In this document: piece by piece, positions 38,084 through 46,765 of the stretch
Layout of the letters: each line of letters opens with the position of its first letter
Numbering within the stretch: position 1 is the stretch's first letter
Source: Streptomyces fuscichromogenes
GTDB taxonomy: Bacteria > Actinomycetota > Actinomycetes > Streptomycetales > Streptomycetaceae
Assembly (NCBI RefSeq): GCF_014645815.1
Contig: NZ_BMML01000004.1
Span: 124,001-188,000 of the forward strand
Reading direction: 5' to 3'
DNA: 64,000 bases
Translations under genes and position numbers: made by a program
Notes under the pieces: model-generated
The model's input: the letters and a program-made list of their open reading frames with translations, nothing else
Told to the model about the DNA's origin: nothing
Databases searched by the model: none

Positions 38084-39672
38084 CGGTCCATCACCAGACC
38101 CTGGCGCTGCTGTTGTTCAGCGCGTTCGTCGCCGTGACGCTGGGGATCACGACGTGGGTGAGCCGGAAGCGGCACGGTTCGGCGGAGGAGTTCTACGCGG
38201 GCGGGCGGCTCTTCTCTCCGATGGAGAACGGCTTTGCCATCGCGGGCGACTACATGTCGGCGGCCTCCTTCCTCGGGGTGGCCGGTCTCATCGCGCTGTT
38301 CGGCTACGACGGGCTGCTGTACGCGGTCGGCTTCCTGGTGGCGTGGCTGGTCGTGCTGCTGCTGGTGGCCGAACTGGTGCGCAACTGCGGTCGGTTCACG
38401 CTGGCCGACGTGATCGCGGCGCGGATGAGCGAGCGGCCGGTGCGGATCGCGGTGGGTGCGTCCTCGGTCACCGTGTCCGTTCTCTATTTGGTGGCGCAAA
38501 TGGTGGGGGCGGGCAGCTTGGTCGCGCTGCTGCTCGGGCGGACCAGCGAGGCGGCACAGGCGTGGACGGTCATCGGGGTCGGCGCGCTGATGGTGATCTA
38601 TGTGTCGCTGGGCGGGATGCGGGCCACCACCTGGATCCAGATCGTGAAGGCGGTCCTGCTGATGGGCGGGACGGTGGTGCTGACCGTGCTGGTGCTGCTG
38701 CGCTTCCACGGCGACGTCGACCGGTTGCTGCTCACCGCCGCCGAGCGCAGCGGGCACGGGAGGGCGTTCCTGGCGCCGGGGCTCAAGTACGGCGGGAGCT
38801 GGAGCGAGCGGCTGGACTTCATCAGCCTGGGACTGGCGCTGGTACTGGGCACGGCAGGTCTGCCGCACATCCTGTCCCGCTTCTACACGGTGCCGACCGC
38901 GCGGGCGGCACGGCGTTCGGTGGTCTGGGCGATCGGGCTGATCGGGAGCTTCTACCTGATGACGATCGTGCTCGGCTTCGGGGCGGCGGCCGTGGTCGGA
39001 CCGGACGCGGTGCGTGCGTCGAACGAGGCGGGGAACACCGCGATGCCGCTGCTGGCGCTGGACCTGGGCGGTGGCTCGGGCTCCACGGGTGGCACGGTGC
39101 TGTTCGCGGTCGTCGCCGCCGTCGCCTTCGCGACGATCCTCGCCGTGGTCGCCGGGATCACCCTCGCCTCCTCGGCGTCCGTCGCCCACGACCTGTACGC
39201 CTCGCTGCGCAGGTCGCACGCCAGGCATCGCAGTGAGGTCGGGGTGGCGCGCACGGCGGCGGTCGGCATCGGTGTCGTGGCGATCGCCCTGGGCCTGCTG
39301 GCCCGGGACATGAACGTCGCCTTCCTGGTGGGGCTGGCCTTCGCGGTGGCGGCCTCGGCGAACCTGCCGGTGCTGCTGTACTCCCTGTTCTGGCGGAACT
39401 TCACGACACGCGGCGCGGTGTGGGCCGTATACGGCGGGCTGGTGCCGGCGCTGGCGCTGGTCGTGCTGTCCCCGGTGGTGTCCGGGAGCCCGGGTGCGCT
39501 GTTCCCGGGGGTGGACTTCCAGTACTTCCCGTTGCAGAACCCCGGGATCGTCTCCGTCCCGCTGGGCTTCCTGGCCGGCTGGCTCGGCACGGTCACCTCG
39601 GACGAGGTCCCGGACGAGGCCAGGCACGCGGAGACCGAGGTGCGGTCGCTGACGGGGGCGGGGGCGGTCTAG
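38080..39672 (+). CDS. Sodium:solute symporter, ActP/MctC (acetate/monocarboxylate) type
   Basis: The 530-residue protein of the SSS family has about 13 membrane helices. Family marks are EFYAGGRLFSPMENGFAIAGDYMSAASFLGVAGLIALFGYDG at the N terminus and the central DFISLGLALVLGTAGLPHILSRFYTVPTARAARRSVVWAIGLIG. ActP/MctC relatives carry acetate, pyruvate or propionate with sodium or protons. A DUF485 partner precedes it. Its 3' end is 3 bases from the convergent response regulator. Carboxylate uptake fits the citrate-synthase-rich neighbourhood, but the substrate is inferred. Confidence 0.92.
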   Translation: MTVHHQTLALLLFSAFVAVTLGITTWVSRKRHGSAEEFYAGGRLFSPMENGFAIAGDYMSAASFLGVAGLIALFGYDGLLYAVGFLVAWLVVLLLVAELVRNCGRFTLADVIAARMSERPVRIAVGASSVTVSVLYLVAQMVGAGSLVALLLGRTSEAAQAWTVIGVGALMVIYVSLGGMRATTWIQIVKAVLLMGGTVVLTVLVLLRFHGDVDRLLLTAAERSGHGRAFLAPGLKYGGSWSERLDFISLGLALVLGTAGLPHILSRFYTVPTARAARRSVVWAIGLIGSFYLMTIVLGFGAAAVVGPDAVRASNEAGNTAMPLLALDLGGGSGSTGGTVLFAVVAAVAFATILAVVAGITLASSASVAHDLYASLRRSHARHRSEVGVARTAAVGIGVVAIALGLLARDMNVAFLVGLAFAVAASANLPVLLYSLFWRNFTTRGAVWAVYGGLVPALALVVLSPVVSGSPGALFPGVDFQYFPLQNPGIVSVPLGFLAGWLGTVTSDEVPDEARHAETEVRSLTGAGAV

Positions 39673-39675
39673 CGG

Positions 39676-40368
39676 CTACGGCGCGACCCAGGCGTAGCGG
39701 TGTTCCGGGCGGCCCGTGTCGCCGTACTTCAGGGAGAGGCTGAGACGGCCGGCCTGTTCCAGGTGACGGAGGTAGCGCTGGGCCGTGGAGCGGCTCAGGC
39801 CGGTCTCGGCGGCGACCTCGTGGGCGGAGAGCGGGTGGTCGGCGCGGTGCAGGACGCCGCAGATGAGGTCCGTCGTGGGCTCGGACTGTCCGCTGGGCAG
39901 GCCGGGCGCGGACGGCGCGGGTGAGGTGCGCAGGGCGCCGAAGATCCGGTCGACCTGCTCCTGACCCGTCAGGCCCCGGCCGCCGACCCGGTCGACGGTG
40001 CGGCGCAGGGCCGCGTAGGAGTCCAGGCGGGTGCGCAGGGCGGCGAAGGTGAACGGTTTGACCAGGTAGTGCAGGGCGCCCAGGCGCATCGCCTTCTGGA
40101 CGGTCGTCACGTCGCTGGCCGCCGTGATCATGATGACGTCGGTGCCGTGGCCCTGCTCCCGCATCTGGTGGACGAGTTCGAGGCCGGTCCGGTCCGGCAG
40201 GTAGTGGTCCAGCAGGACCAGGTCGATGGTGCCGCGGTTCACGGCTGCCAGGGCCTGGGCGGCGCTGTGCGCGCGGGCGGCCACCCGGAAGCCGGGAACC
40301 TTCCCCACGTACTTGGCGTTTATCTCGGCGACGCGGAAGTCGTCATCGACCACCAGGACGTCAATCAT
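39676..40368 (-). CDS. CitB/DcuR-type response regulator 1 (no adjacent kinase)
   Basis: The 230-residue regulator has a receiver domain (DDDFRVAEINAKYV; phospho-Asp in LVLLDHYLPDRTG; Lys in YLVKPFTF). Its C-terminal helix-turn-helix is of the CitB type (HPLSAHEVAAETGLSRSTAQRYLRHLEQAGRLSLSLKYGDTGRPEHRYAWV). It closely matches the regulator at 43326-44006, ending in the same GRPEHRY-W motif. It has no kinase beside it and is divergent from the NitT/TauT-type ABC genes, so it may share the kinase at 44003-45658. Direct repeats lie between it and the transporter. Confidence 0.9.
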   Translation of the reverse strand: MIDVLVVDDDFRVAEINAKYVGKVPGFRVAARAHSAAQALAAVNRGTIDLVLLDHYLPDRTGLELVHQMREQGHGTDVIMITAASDVTTVQKAMRLGALHYLVKPFTFAALRTRLDSYAALRRTVDRVGGRGLTGQEQVDRIFGALRTSPAPSAPGLPSGQSEPTTDLICGVLHRADHPLSAHEVAAETGLSRSTAQRYLRHLEQAGRLSLSLKYGDTGRPEHRYAWVAP

Positions 40369-40428
40369 CAGGCCTCTCCTTCAAGGCCGGCGAGCGTTAA
40401 GCCCGTGTTTCGTCTGCGCAGTTGTAGC

Positions 40429-40468
40429 GCGAGCAAAAAGAGCACAACAGATGCTTGCGAGCAAAAGA
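40429..40468. promoter_or_regulatory. Direct repeats, candidate response-regulator sites
   Basis: GCGAGCAAAAAGA (40429-40441) and GCGAGCAAAAGA (40457-40468) lie 28 bp apart in the 158-base divergent region between response regulator 1 and the ABC operon. Confidence 0.55.
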
Positions 40469-40526
40469 ACGGCTTGCGCCCAGAAGACTGCTGCCGTGGC
40501 CCGGGTCACACCTACCGTCCCGGCCC

Positions 40527-41342
40527 ATGAGCGCAGACATCAGCCCCGCCATCGAGCTGCGGGGCGCGAGCAAGATCTTCAAGACCCCGTCGGGGGGTCT
40601 GCACACGGCTGTCCGCGACCTCGACCTCACCGTGGGGCGTGGTGAGTTCGTGGCCGTCGTAGGGCCGACGGGTTGTGGCAAGTCCACCACGCTGACCCTG
40701 GTCAGCGGGCTGGAGGAGCCCAGTGAGGGCGAGGTGCTGGTGGCCGGTGAGCCGGTCACCGGCGTCGGCGACAAGGTCGGTTTCGTCTTCCAGCAGGACG
40801 CCACCTTCCCCTGGCGGACGGTGCTGTCCAACGTGATGGCCGGCCCCCGCTTCCGGGGTGTGCCCAAGGCGGAGGCCAAGGAGAAGGCCCGTGACTGGCT
40901 GGCCAAGGTCGGTCTCGCCGCCTTCGAGGACCGTTATCCGCATCAGCTCTCCGGCGGTCAGCGCAAGCGCGTGGCGCTCGCCGCGACCTTCGTCAACGAC
41001 CCCGAGATCCTGCTGATGGACGAGCCGTTCTCCGCGCTCGACGTGCAGACCCGGGCCCTGATGTCGGACGAACTCCTCGAACTGTGGGAGGGCACGGGCG
41101 CCTCGGTCGTCTTCGTCACCCACGACCTGGAGGAGTCCATCGCTCTGGCCGACAAGGTCGTCGTCATGACCGCCGGGCCCGCGACCGTGAAGCAGGTCTT
41201 CGAGATCGACCTGCCCCGTCCCCGCAAGGTCGAGTCGGTGCGTCTGGAGCCGCGGTTCATCGAGATCTACCGCGAGATCTGGGAGTCCCTCGGCGAAGAG
41301 GTCCGCATCACCCGTGAGAGGGGTGCCTCCCATGTCGCCTGA
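40527..41342 (+). CDS. NitT/TauT-type ABC transporter ATPase
   Basis: The 271-residue ATPase has Walker A GPTGCGKST, Q-loop FVFQQDATFPW, signature QLSGGQRKRVALA, Walker B EILLMDEPFSALD and switch His VFVTHDLEE. It belongs with SsuB/TauB/NrtD-like ATPases for sulfonates, nitrate or thiamine precursors. I chose the ATG at 40527 because the upstream in-frame extension crosses the promoter region; no ribosome site precedes it. The permease gene overlaps its 3' end by 11 bases. Confidence 0.94.
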   Translation: MSADISPAIELRGASKIFKTPSGGLHTAVRDLDLTVGRGEFVAVVGPTGCGKSTTLTLVSGLEEPSEGEVLVAGEPVTGVGDKVGFVFQQDATFPWRTVLSNVMAGPRFRGVPKAEAKEKARDWLAKVGLAAFEDRYPHQLSGGQRKRVALAATFVNDPEILLMDEPFSALDVQTRALMSDELLELWEGTGASVVFVTHDLEESIALADKVVVMTAGPATVKQVFEIDLPRPRKVESVRLEPRFIEIYREIWESLGEEVRITRERGASHVA

Positions 41343-42198
41343 GACGCTCAGCACACCGGTCGTCGACACGGTCAAGGCCGGTCCGGACCGCGCGCGGTCG
41401 CGGGCCCAGGCCGCCCGCAGACGCAAGGCGATCGTGTTCGCCGTGCGCGTCCTGCTCCTGGTGGCCGTCCTCGGCCTGTGGGAGGCCCTGTCCCGGGCCG
41501 AGGTCATCGATCCGTTCAACTTCTCGATGCCGTCGAAGATCTGGGACCAGATCTGGACCTGGGTGACCCACGGCACCGCGCTCGGCCCCCTGGGCGAGCA
41601 GATCTGGTACACGCTCTACGAGGCGCTGCTCGGCTGGGTCATCGGTGTCATCGCCGGTGTGGTCTTCGGTATCGCCCTCGGGCGGATCGCCTTCCTCGCC
41701 GACGTCCTCGGCCCGTACATCAAAGTGCTCAACTCGATCCCCAGGATCGTGCTCGCCCCGATCTTCGTGATCTGGTTCGGGCTCGGCGCCTCCTCCAAGG
41801 TCGCCTCGGCCGTCGTGCTGGTGTTCTTCCCGGTGTTCTTCAACGCCTTCCAGGGCGCCCGTGAGGTCGACCGCAACCTGGTCGCCAACGCCCGGATCCT
41901 CGGCGCGAGCGACCGCAGGGTGACCCTCCAGGTCGTCATCCCGTCCGCCACCTCGTGGATCTTCACCAGCCTGCACGTGAGCTTCGGCTTCGCCCTCATC
42001 GGCGCCATCGTCGGCGAGTACATCGGCGCCACCAAGGGCATCGGCCTGCTCGTCGCGCAGTCGCAGGGCACCTTCAACGCGGCCGGTGTGTACGCCGCGA
42101 TGGTCATCCTCGCCGTCGTCGCGCTCGCCGCCGAGGGGCTGCTCACCTTCGCCGAGCGCCGCATCTTCCGGTGGAAGCCGTCGGACTCCGACAGCTGA
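41332..42198 (+). CDS. NitT/TauT-type ABC transporter permease
   Basis: The 288-residue permease has six or so membrane helices and the EAA-like loop NLVANARILGASDRRVTLQVVIPSATSWIFTSLHVSFGFALIGAIVGEYIG typical of SsuC/TauC. The ATG at 41332 has GAGAGGGG 8 bases upstream and overlaps the ATPase stop; a GTG at 41314 is an alternative. It is followed 59 bases later by the binding-protein gene, completing an importer. Confidence 0.94.
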   Translation: MSPETLSTPVVDTVKAGPDRARSRAQAARRRKAIVFAVRVLLLVAVLGLWEALSRAEVIDPFNFSMPSKIWDQIWTWVTHGTALGPLGEQIWYTLYEALLGWVIGVIAGVVFGIALGRIAFLADVLGPYIKVLNSIPRIVLAPIFVIWFGLGASSKVASAVVLVFFPVFFNAFQGAREVDRNLVANARILGASDRRVTLQVVIPSATSWIFTSLHVSFGFALIGAIVGEYIGATKGIGLLVAQSQGTFNAAGVYAAMVILAVVALAAEGLLTFAERRIFRWKPSDSDS

Positions 42199-42257
42199 CC
42201 CCCGTCCCGCTTCCCCTGCTCCTCCCCGCACCGCCCTCTCACAAGGACGTGAACCGC

Positions 42258-43301
42258 ATGCGCAAGTCCGCCAGATACAGCACCCTGGCCGCCGCCGGCC
42301 TGCTCGCCGTCTCCTCCCTCACCGCCTGTGCCAACGACGCCGCGAGCACGACCTCCACCGGCTCCGGCAAGGGCACGAAGGTCAAGATCATGGTCGGTGG
42401 CCTCGACAAGGTCATCTACCTGCCCGCGATGCTCACCCAGCGGCTCGGCTACTTCGACGCCGAGGGCCTCAACGTGGAGCTGCTGACCGAGCCGGCCGGC
42501 GTCCAGGCCGAGACGGCGCTCGTCGCGGGGCAGGTCCAGGGGACGGTCGGCTTCTACGACCACACGCTGGACCTCCAGACCAAGGGCAAGGCCGTGGAGT
42601 CCGTCGTGCAGTTCTCGCGTGCGCCCGGCGAGGTGGAGATCGTCTCCACCAAGGCGGCCGGCGACATCACCTCGCCCAAGGACTTCAAGGGCAAGAAGCT
42701 GGGCATCACCAGCCTCGGCTCGTCCACCGACTTCCTCACCAAGTACCTGGCCGTCAAGAACGGGGTGAAGGTCAACGAGTTCTCGCCGGTCGCCGTCGGC
42801 GCGGGCGCGACCTTCATCTCGGCGCTCCAGCAGGGTTCCATCGACGGCGGCATGACCACCGACCCGACCGTCGCGACGATCCTGGACAAGAAGGCGGGCA
42901 AGGTCCTGGTGGACATGCGGACGCCGGAGGGCTCCCAGAAGGCGCTCGGCGGGCCGTACCCGTCGTCGAGCCTGTACATGCAGACGGACTGGGTCAATGG
43001 TCACAAGGACACCGTCCAGAAGTTGGTCAATGCATTCGTCAGGACACTCAAGTGGATGTCCACGCACAGCGCCGCCGAGATCGCGGCCAAGATGCCCGCC
43101 GACTACTCCCAGGGCGACAAGGCTCTCTACACGCAGTCCATCAAGAGCACGCTGCCGATGTTCACCGACGACGGTGTGATGCCGGAGAACGGCCCGGAGA
43201 CGGTGGAGAAGGTGCTCAAGGCGTTCAACACGAACATCCAGAACGCCGATGTCGACCTCAGCAAGACGTACACCACGGAGTTCGTCGAGGCGGCCAAGTA
43301 G
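42258..43301 (+). CDS. NitT/TauT-type substrate-binding lipoprotein
   Basis: The 347-residue protein has a lipoprotein signal (lipobox LTAC, Cys near residue 24) and then an NMT1/THI5-like binding fold (KIMVGGLDKVIYLPAMLTQRLGYFDAEGLNVELLTEPAGVQAETALVAGQVQGTVGFYDHTLDLQTKGK). Members bind thiamine precursors, sulfonates, nitrate or aromatic acids; the ligand is not deducible. With the ATPase and permease it forms a complete importer, flanked by two CitB-type regulators. Its stop codon lies in a 9-bp tandem repeat (GCCAAGTAG twice). Confidence 0.93.
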   Translation: MRKSARYSTLAAAGLLAVSSLTACANDAASTTSTGSGKGTKVKIMVGGLDKVIYLPAMLTQRLGYFDAEGLNVELLTEPAGVQAETALVAGQVQGTVGFYDHTLDLQTKGKAVESVVQFSRAPGEVEIVSTKAAGDITSPKDFKGKKLGITSLGSSTDFLTKYLAVKNGVKVNEFSPVAVGAGATFISALQQGSIDGGMTTDPTVATILDKKAGKVLVDMRTPEGSQKALGGPYPSSSLYMQTDWVNGHKDTVQKLVNAFVRTLKWMSTHSAAEIAAKMPADYSQGDKALYTQSIKSTLPMFTDDGVMPENGPETVEKVLKAFNTNIQNADVDLSKTYTTEFVEAAK

Positions 43302-43319
43302 GCCAAGTAGGCCAGGCAG
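43293..43319 (+). repeat. 9-bp tandem repeat spanning the stop codon
   Basis: GCCAAGTAG (twice), then GCCAGGCAG. The first copy contains the last codons and the TAG of the binding-protein gene. Confidence 0.9.
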
Positions 43320-43325
43320 TACGTC

Positions 43326-44006
43326 TCAGCCGCGGGTCGCCCACACGTAACGGTGTTCGGGGCGGCCCGCGTCGCCGTACTTCAGGGTCAGCCGGGCCCG
43401 TCCGGTGCGTTCCAGGAGCTTCAGATAGCGCTGGGCGGTCTGGCGGCTCACCCCCGTCCGCTCGGCGACCTCCAGGGCCGACAGCGGGCCCTCGGCGCTC
43501 ATCAGGGACTGGCGCACCAGCTCGGCGGTGGTGGGGGAGTGACCTTTGGGCAGCCCCGGCTCGGAGGACGCGGACAGGGCGCCGAAGATGCGGTCCACCT
43601 CGGACTGTTCGGCCTCGCCGCCGCCGTCCAGGGTGCGCCGCAGCTGCGCGTACGCCTCCAGCTTGGCGCGCAGCCCCGCGAACGCGAACGGCTTGACCAG
43701 GTACTGCAGGGCGCCCTGGCGCATCGCCGCCTGCACGGTCGACACGTCCCGGGCCGCCGTCACCATGATCACGTCGGTCTGGTGGCCGCGCCGGCGCATC
43801 TCCTGGACCACCGCGAGGCCCGTGTCGTCGGGCAGATAGTGGTCCATCAGGACGAGGTCGAGGCGGGGCAGGGTCTCCAACTGCCGCAGAGCCTCGGCCG
43901 CGTTGTGGGCCTCGCCGGCCACATGGAAGCCGGGCACCTTGCCGACGTAGGCGGCGTTGACCCGGGCGACCCGGGTGTCGTCGTCCACGACCAGGACCTC
44001 GATCAT
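43326..44006 (-). CDS. CitB/DcuR-type response regulator 2
   Basis: The 226-residue regulator has a receiver (DDDTRVARVNAAYV; phospho-Asp in LVLMDHYLPDDTG; Lys in YLVKPFAF) and a CitB-type helix-turn-helix (GPLSALEVAERTGVSRQTAQRYLKLLERTGRARLTLKYGDAGRPEHRYVWA). It overlaps the kinase gene by 4 bases (ATGA) and is its cognate partner. It is convergent with the ABC operon. Confidence 0.93.
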   Translation of the reverse strand: MIEVLVVDDDTRVARVNAAYVGKVPGFHVAGEAHNAAEALRQLETLPRLDLVLMDHYLPDDTGLAVVQEMRRRGHQTDVIMVTAARDVSTVQAAMRQGALQYLVKPFAFAGLRAKLEAYAQLRRTLDGGGEAEQSEVDRIFGALSASSEPGLPKGHSPTTAELVRQSLMSAEGPLSALEVAERTGVSRQTAQRYLKLLERTGRARLTLKYGDAGRPEHRYVWATRG

Positions 44007-45658
44007 CGCGTCTCCTCCTCGGCAGGGGCGAGCGCCGGCTCCAGTTCAGGCTCGGTCAGCGCCTCGGGGAGCACGACGGTGAACTGGGCGCCCCCGCCCT
44101 CAGGTTCGTCCACGTGCGCGCTGCCGCCCTGGCGTTCGGCGAGCCGGCGCACCAGGGAGAGCCCGATGCCGCGCTTGCCGTGCGTGGGCGGCTTCTTGGT
44201 GGACCAGCCCTCCGTGAAGACCAGCTCCCGCTGTGCCGCCGGGATCCCGGGCCCCGTGTCCCGCACCCCGAGGACGATCGCGCGGCCCTCCGCGCACAAC
44301 TCGACCTCCACGCGCGCGTGCGGGGTACCGGCGACCGCGTCCAGCGCGTTGTCCACCAGGTTGCCGACGACCGTGACCAGGCCCCTGGGGTCGATCAGCC
44401 GGTCCGGGAGCCAGGTGCGGTCCGACACCCACAGGGCGACCCCGCGCTCGGCCGCGACGGTGGCCTTGCCGACCAGCAGGGCGGCCAGCAGCGGGTCCTG
44501 GATCTTCTCCGTGACCTGCTCGGCGGTGACCCGGTGGTCGCCGACCACCTCGCCGACGAACTCCACCGCGTCGTCGTACATCTCCAGTTCCAGCAGCCCG
44601 AGCAGGGTGTGCATGCGGTTGGCGTGCTCGTGGTCCTGGGCGCGCAGGGCGTCGATCAGACCGCGCGTGGAGTCGAGTTCACGGCCGAGCTGTTCCAGTT
44701 CGGTGCGGTCGCGCAGGGTGGCGACGGCGCCGCCGTCGTCGGTGGGCATGCGGTTGGCGATCAGGACCCGCTGGCCGCGCACGGTGAGCAGATCGGTGCC
44801 GGTCACCCGGCCGGCCAGCACGTCGGTCGTACGGCCGGTGCCGAGCGCGTCGTCGGGGGACCGGCCGACGGCCTCGTCGCCGATGCCCAGGAGCCGTCTC
44901 GCCTCGTCGTTCAGCAGCCGGATGCGGCCGCCGCGGTCCAGGGCGACGACGCCCTCCCGGATGCCGTGCAGCATCGCCTCGCGTTCCGCGAGCAGCGCCG
45001 AGATGTCGGAGAACGCCAGGTCACGGGTCTGCCGCTGGACCCTGCGGGAGATCAGCCAGGCGGCCAGCGCACCGGCCGCGAGAGCACCGCCGGCGTAGGC
45101 GAACAGCCCCGGGATCGTGCTGAGCAGCCGCGCCCGCACACTGTCGTAGGCGATGCCGACCGAGACCGCCCCGATGATCCGGTGCCGCGAGTCGTACAGG
45201 GGCACCTTGCCGCGTGCGGAGCGGCCCAGCGTGCCGTTGTCGATCTGCATGACCTCCTTGCCGTCCAGCGCCTCCGTGGGATCGGTCGACACATGGCGGC
45301 CGATCTCCGACGGCGTGGTGTGCGACCAGCGGAATCCGCCCCGGTCCATCACCACGATGTACTCGGCGTTGGTGGCCTTCCGGATCCGCTCCGCCTCCTG
45401 CTGCACCGGCCCGTTCACGGTCGGCGCCGTGGTCAGGACGCCCTCGGCGATCTGCGGGTCCTGCGCCGTGGTCTGGGCGATCGCCAGCGCCCTGCGCATC
45501 GCCTCCTGGTCCAGCTGCTTGCTCAGGGGCGCCAGGAAGAGCCCGGTCGCGAGCACGGCGACGCCCGCGGCGATCGCCAGTTGCATCAACAGGACCTGTG
45601 AGAACACCTTCCGGGGCAGCCGGGGGCGCAGACGGCGCACAGGGGGTGTGGGGCTCAT
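44003..45658 (-). CDS. CitA/DcuS-type sensor histidine kinase
   Basis: The 551-residue kinase has a membrane helix (VLLMQLAIAAGVAVLATGLFLAP), an extracellular PAS-like (sCache) domain of about 140 residues, a second helix (FAYAGGALAAGALAAWLIS), a cytoplasmic PAS (about 225-320) and a kinase core. The His box is LRAQDHEHANRMHTLLGLLEL, the atypical CitA/DcuS form. The ATPase part has NLVDNALDAVAGTP, VRDTGPGIP and GKRGIGLSLVRRLAERQGG. CitA/DcuS kinases sense citrate or C4-dicarboxylates; that is a family inference. The start may be the ATG at 45658 or the GTG at 45664. Confidence 0.93.
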   Translation of the reverse strand: MSPTPPVRRLRPRLPRKVFSQVLLMQLAIAAGVAVLATGLFLAPLSKQLDQEAMRRALAIAQTTAQDPQIAEGVLTTAPTVNGPVQQEAERIRKATNAEYIVVMDRGGFRWSHTTPSEIGRHVSTDPTEALDGKEVMQIDNGTLGRSARGKVPLYDSRHRIIGAVSVGIAYDSVRARLLSTIPGLFAYAGGALAAGALAAWLISRRVQRQTRDLAFSDISALLAEREAMLHGIREGVVALDRGGRIRLLNDEARRLLGIGDEAVGRSPDDALGTGRTTDVLAGRVTGTDLLTVRGQRVLIANRMPTDDGGAVATLRDRTELEQLGRELDSTRGLIDALRAQDHEHANRMHTLLGLLELEMYDDAVEFVGEVVGDHRVTAEQVTEKIQDPLLAALLVGKATVAAERGVALWVSDRTWLPDRLIDPRGLVTVVGNLVDNALDAVAGTPHARVEVELCAEGRAIVLGVRDTGPGIPAAQRELVFTEGWSTKKPPTHGKRGIGLSLVRRLAERQGGSAHVDEPEGGGAQFTVVLPEALTEPELEPALAPAEEETR

Positions 45659-45741
45659 ACCCACGACGGTACGTGCGCGGGTACGCCGTGCTTAAGGGGG
45701 TGTGGCATGGATCTCTTGACCGGTTCTTGGGAGAGCGCGGG

Positions 45742-46686
45742 TCAGCTCGCCAGGGCCGTCGTCGTCCGCAGCTCCCGCAGGGACACCACGTCCATCCGGG
45801 CCGGCGACCCCAGCACCGACACCCCGCAGCTCTCCGGACGCGGCGGCAGCGAGGCGCCCTGGGCCACGCACACCCGCCAGCGGCGGCCGTCTGCGTGGGC
45901 GACCGTGACCTCCCAGCGCGGGGCCGCGCCCTCGGTCCGTACGACGCTCAGCACGCCCGCCGTGTACTCACCCGCGGCCTCGCGCACGGCCAGTTCGGCC
46001 GCCTGGCCGGGCCGTTCCCAGGCGGAGCAGCCCCGGCACCCCTCCAGCACCACACGGCCGTCCTGGATGCCGTGCAGGACCTCCTTGACGGCGTGGGCCT
46101 CGGCGCGGCCGTACGTGTAGCCGTACGGCAGGACGAGCACCGTCGGCGAGAAACGGTGACCACCCAGATGGGTGACCTCCCAGGTGCCCGTCACGCCGGA
46201 CGCGGCCAGCTCGGCGGCGAGCGGGCGGCCCAGCAGGGCGCAGCAGCGGTCGCGCCTGCCGTTGGTGCAGACGAGCGCGAGCGGGTTGCCCCGGTGCGGC
46301 CGGCCGTCGAGCGCCGTGTCGAACGAACGGTGGTCGCCCGCGCCGAGCGCGGCGAAGTCGAGGTCGAGCAGCCGGCGCGGGTCGCGGGTGGTGGCGCTGT
46401 GCAGCCAGACGTTCCCGGGGACCGTGTGGGCGACGTACACCTGCCGGAGGGCGGAGCCGCCGGGATCGGCGTGGCGGCCGGGGCGGCGGATGAGCGCGAT
46501 CCGTACACCGGTGCCCGTGGCGGCGGCCTCCAGGGCGCGGCCCAGCGCGGGGTCCAGGTGGCTCGAAGTGAGCGCCTTGGGACCCCACGGGCCGGGTTGT
46601 TCCAGCAGTAGCCACGTCGTCGCGGTGGCGGCGGTACCCGAAACGGGCTCGTCGAGCATCCGGGAGACGGTTGCGCACCTACTCAC
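45742..46686 (-). CDS. Sucrase/ferredoxin-like family protein, iron-regulated
   Basis: The 314-residue protein has the sucrase/ferredoxin-like pattern: LVCTNGRRDRCCALLGRPLAAELAA (first Cys group), THLGGHRFSPTVLVLPYGYTYGR, then EGCRGCSAWERPGQAAELAV. Cysteines suit a thioredoxin-like 2Fe-2S ferredoxin fold. Relatives act as electron donors, possibly for siderophore iron release; that role is inferred here from the iron box at its promoter. The GTG at 46686 sits directly after the iron box, so either the transcript is leaderless or translation starts at the ATG at 46659. Confidence 0.87.
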   Translation of the reverse strand: MSRCATVSRMLDEPVSGTAATATTWLLLEQPGPWGPKALTSSHLDPALGRALEAAATGTGVRIALIRRPGRHADPGGSALRQVYVAHTVPGNVWLHSATTRDPRRLLDLDFAALGAGDHRSFDTALDGRPHRGNPLALVCTNGRRDRCCALLGRPLAAELAASGVTGTWEVTHLGGHRFSPTVLVLPYGYTYGRAEAHAVKEVLHGIQDGRVVLEGCRGCSAWERPGQAAELAVREAAGEYTAGVLSVVRTEGAAPRWEVTVAHADGRRWRVCVAQGASLPPRPESCGVSVLGSPARMDVVSLRELRTTTALAS

Positions 46687-46705
46687 AGAGGTGAGCCTAA
46701 CCTGA
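46687..46705 (-). promoter_or_regulatory. Iron box (DmdR1/IdeR-type operator)
   Basis: AGAGGTGAGCCTAACCTGA matches TTAGGTTAGSCTAACCTAA at 15 of 19 positions. On the gene strand it contains TAGGCT, the usual -10 embedded in such boxes, so iron-loaded DmdR1 should block the promoter. Confidence 0.85.
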
Positions 46706-46765
46706 CTTTGCCCGGGGTGGCTTCCGGCCTCGCCCGTCCGCGGTACCGAGGGGGCGCCGCGGGAG

